Assembly: GCA_937904375.1 (NCBI GenBank)
Contig: CALDIG010000317.1
Location: forward strand, 1-7,889
Direction: 5' to 3'
Length of the DNA stretch: 7,889 bases
DNA from: an uncultured Prevotellaceae bacterium
GTDB taxonomy: Bacteria > Bacteroidota > Bacteroidia > Bacteroidales > Muribaculaceae
In this document: positions 6,837 to 7,889 of the stretch, one piece after another
How the letters are laid out: every line of letters starts with the position of its first letter
How positions within the stretch are numbered: position 1 is the first letter of the stretch
Notes under the pieces: model-generated
Databases searched by the model: none
What the model was told of the DNA's origin: nothing
Seen by the model: the letters and a program-made list of their open reading frames with translations, nothing else
Program-made: the position numbers and the translations under genes

Positions 6837-6853
6837 GCCGAGCGACAAGTACC

Positions 6854-7717
6854 CTAAAAAGTGACACTTAGGCTGAAGGCACTCGGTGTCAACATTGATG
6901 ACATATTTACGGGAGTGAACTTGCCGTTACCCTTTCTCGTGTTCCTGAAGACGGTATCCATAAATTCGTTAACAGGATCGACGAAAAATGCCACAAGATG
7001 TCCCAAGAATTGACTTCCCAGGAAATGATATCCGTTAGCAACAATGCTTCGCTTGATTTTATAGAATTGCTCACCTATTAGCGAACCAATAATGGGTGTG
7101 ATTATCAAGTCTTGAATCGAAGGGTATTCCATGAAGGCCTCGATGCCGTATTCCCAGAACAGGGTGGAAATGCCGAAGGAGTATAATGCTGATTGCCAAC
7201 TGTTGAAACCCTGTGAACGTGCACTCATGTAATAGGCTGCCCCGCCGTATGGGTGTAGAACAAAGTTAAACACCCAGTTGTCGTGATCCCATACTGCCCC
7301 TTTCTTGACGTGCATCCACCAGCGTTCGAAGAATGGTGTCTCACGCAGTTTGGTTTTGTTCCAGGCGGTGGCATTTTCGGGCAACAGTTCGAGCACTCCA
7401 AGTGCGGTCAATCCACCACCGAAGAGGGCTATCGTGTTCTGTGTCAGCCGTCGTTTGTTTGGGCAAGACAAAGATTTTGAATAAGGAAAGTCATAAATGT
7501 TCAAGGTGGATTTATCCAGTTGATTCATCAGGCAAGAATCCACTGTGATAGCTTCATTGTCGCATGGGTAGTATTCTGGGATAGCTGAGGTATCGGGATG
7601 AAAAACCGTGTCACGCTCTATCTGAATTGAATCACGTTTTACGCAACTGAAATTCACATCTTGTTCGGCTTGTGCAAGCAAAACAAGGAGGCACATGACG
7701 GTCAAATTCTTAAGCAT
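6854..7717 (-). CDS. DUF3943-family envelope protein, fourth gene of the efflux operon
   Basis: This protein has 287 residues and no established biochemical function. It starts with a short signal peptide (MLKNLTVMCLLVLLAQA) and continues with a polar, probably exported region to about 90. The conserved DUF3943-like block is at about 144-217: DHDNWVFNFVLHPYGGAAYY, then STLFWEYGIEAFMEYPS and IQDLIITPIIGSLIGE. These run with alternating aromatic and small hydrophobic residues, and the chain ends in Phe (FSLSVTF), as many outer-membrane proteins do. ATG 7717 lies 10 nt after the TolC-like stop codon, so it is almost surely co-transcribed with the pump. That placement suggests an accessory envelope role in efflux, which is inference. 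The family call rests on recalled motifs and has not been tested by a profile search. Confidence 0.8.
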   Translation of the reverse strand: MLKNLTVMCLLVLLAQAEQDVNFSCVKRDSIQIERDTVFHPDTSAIPEYYPCDNEAITVDSCLMNQLDKSTLNIYDFPYSKSLSCPNKRRLTQNTIALFGGGLTALGVLELLPENATAWNKTKLRETPFFERWWMHVKKGAVWDHDNWVFNFVLHPYGGAAYYMSARSQGFNSWQSALYSFGISTLFWEYGIEAFMEYPSIQDLIITPIIGSLIGEQFYKIKRSIVANGYHFLGSQFLGHLVAFFVDPVNEFMDTVFRNTRKGNGKFTPVNMSSMLTPSAFSLSVTF

Positions 7718-7727
7718 GGCTAATCAT

Positions 7728-7889
7728 TTATTGTGCAGTGGCCTGCCTGTATTTTAGTGCGTTGATTTGATAAGCGACAAAGGCATCGGTTCGACTGTCG
7801 AGTGCTTGCTGATATAGCAGTTGAGCCTCAAGCAGGTCGCTCATTTTTGATATGCCGGCATTGTAGTAGTCGCGGTTGAGCCTGAGATT
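7728..7889 (-). CDS. TolC-like outer-membrane efflux channel, C-terminal end
   Basis: This is the other end of the TolC-like gene. Read on the minus strand from the right edge it gives 53 residues ending in the TAA at 7728-7730, with phrases NRDYYNAGISKMSDLLEAQ and AYQINALKYRQA that are typical of the last helix pair of TolC-family proteins (the 'N..G..s..dlLeAq..' pattern). Residues encoded in 7835-7889 are also encoded at 1-55, because the ends are a duplicate. The reading frame matches the left-hand part exactly when 7835 is set equal to 1. The next operon gene begins 10 nt after this stop. If the contig is not circular, this would instead be the tail of a second copy of the same gene. Confidence 0.92.
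   Translation of the reverse strand, partial: NLRLNRDYYNAGISKMSDLLEAQLLYQQALDSRTDAFVAYQINALKYRQATAQ
7835..7889. repeat. 55-bp terminal direct repeat (right copy)
   Basis: Right-hand copy of bases 1-55. Merging the two copies gives a 7834-bp circle and restores one uninterrupted TolC-like frame. Confidence 0.95.

Larger units (their letters stand above)
6575..6853. other. Non-coding GC-rich hairpin cluster between convergent genes
   Basis: This 279-bp stretch separates the ends of the AraC-type and DUF3943-type genes. From about 6621 on it is visibly richer in G and C than its surroundings and is built of successive inverted repeats (listed separately). Loops and spacers repeat GCGnAG/AGCGnAG-like words (for example 6633-6646, 6691-6701, 6821-6829). 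GGACACCGCGAG at 6684-6695 recurs as GGACACAGCGAG at 6801-6812. Open frames on both strands here are low-complexity and not gene-like. None of the hairpins is followed by a T tract, so they are not textbook intrinsic terminators, although they may still end both convergent transcripts. It resembles an interspersed REP-like element; it might also be a structured RNA or, if the circle replicates, an origin. Confidence 0.7.

Overview
The window looks like DNA of a Bacteroidota bacterium, probably of the order Bacteroidales. The evidence is a Bacteroidota-type promoter pattern (TTTG, then TAnnTTTG-like boxes), weak or absent Shine-Dalgarno sequences, a DUF3943-type protein, and the style of the efflux and AraC proteins. 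The genus cannot be set from this sequence.

The sequence closes on itself. Bases 1-55 are identical to 7835-7889, so it is best read as a circle (or the unit of a tandem array) of 7834 bp. The closure is biologically coherent. A TolC-like gene that runs off the left edge on the minus strand (1240 down to 1) continues in frame from 7834 down to a TAA at 7728. This gives an intact protein of 448 residues with no internal stop.

Read as a circle, the layout is simple. One minus-strand operon holds four genes in order: a lipoprotein membrane fusion protein (5464-4343), an RND inner-membrane pump (4337-1230), the TolC-like outer-membrane channel (1240-1, then 7834-7728) and a DUF3943-type secreted or envelope protein (7717-6854). 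Successive genes overlap or lie within 10 nt of each other. Together the first three make a complete tripartite efflux pump. Divergent from the operon is an AraC-family regulator (5654-6574, plus strand). The 189-bp region between them carries a palindrome with mirrored -7 boxes, a repeated TTTsGCGAAA motif and a long nested dyad.

The regulator and the last operon gene converge on a 279-bp non-coding stretch (6575-6853). It is a GC-rich cluster of successive hairpins whose loops share GCGnAG-like words, and it looks like an interspersed repeat element. No replication, mobilisation, integrase or transposase gene is present. The circle is therefore either an excised or amplified chromosomal locus, an unusual replicon with no recognisable Rep, or an assembly product. 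Circularity, the hairpin cluster and the operator architecture are the points most worth checking.
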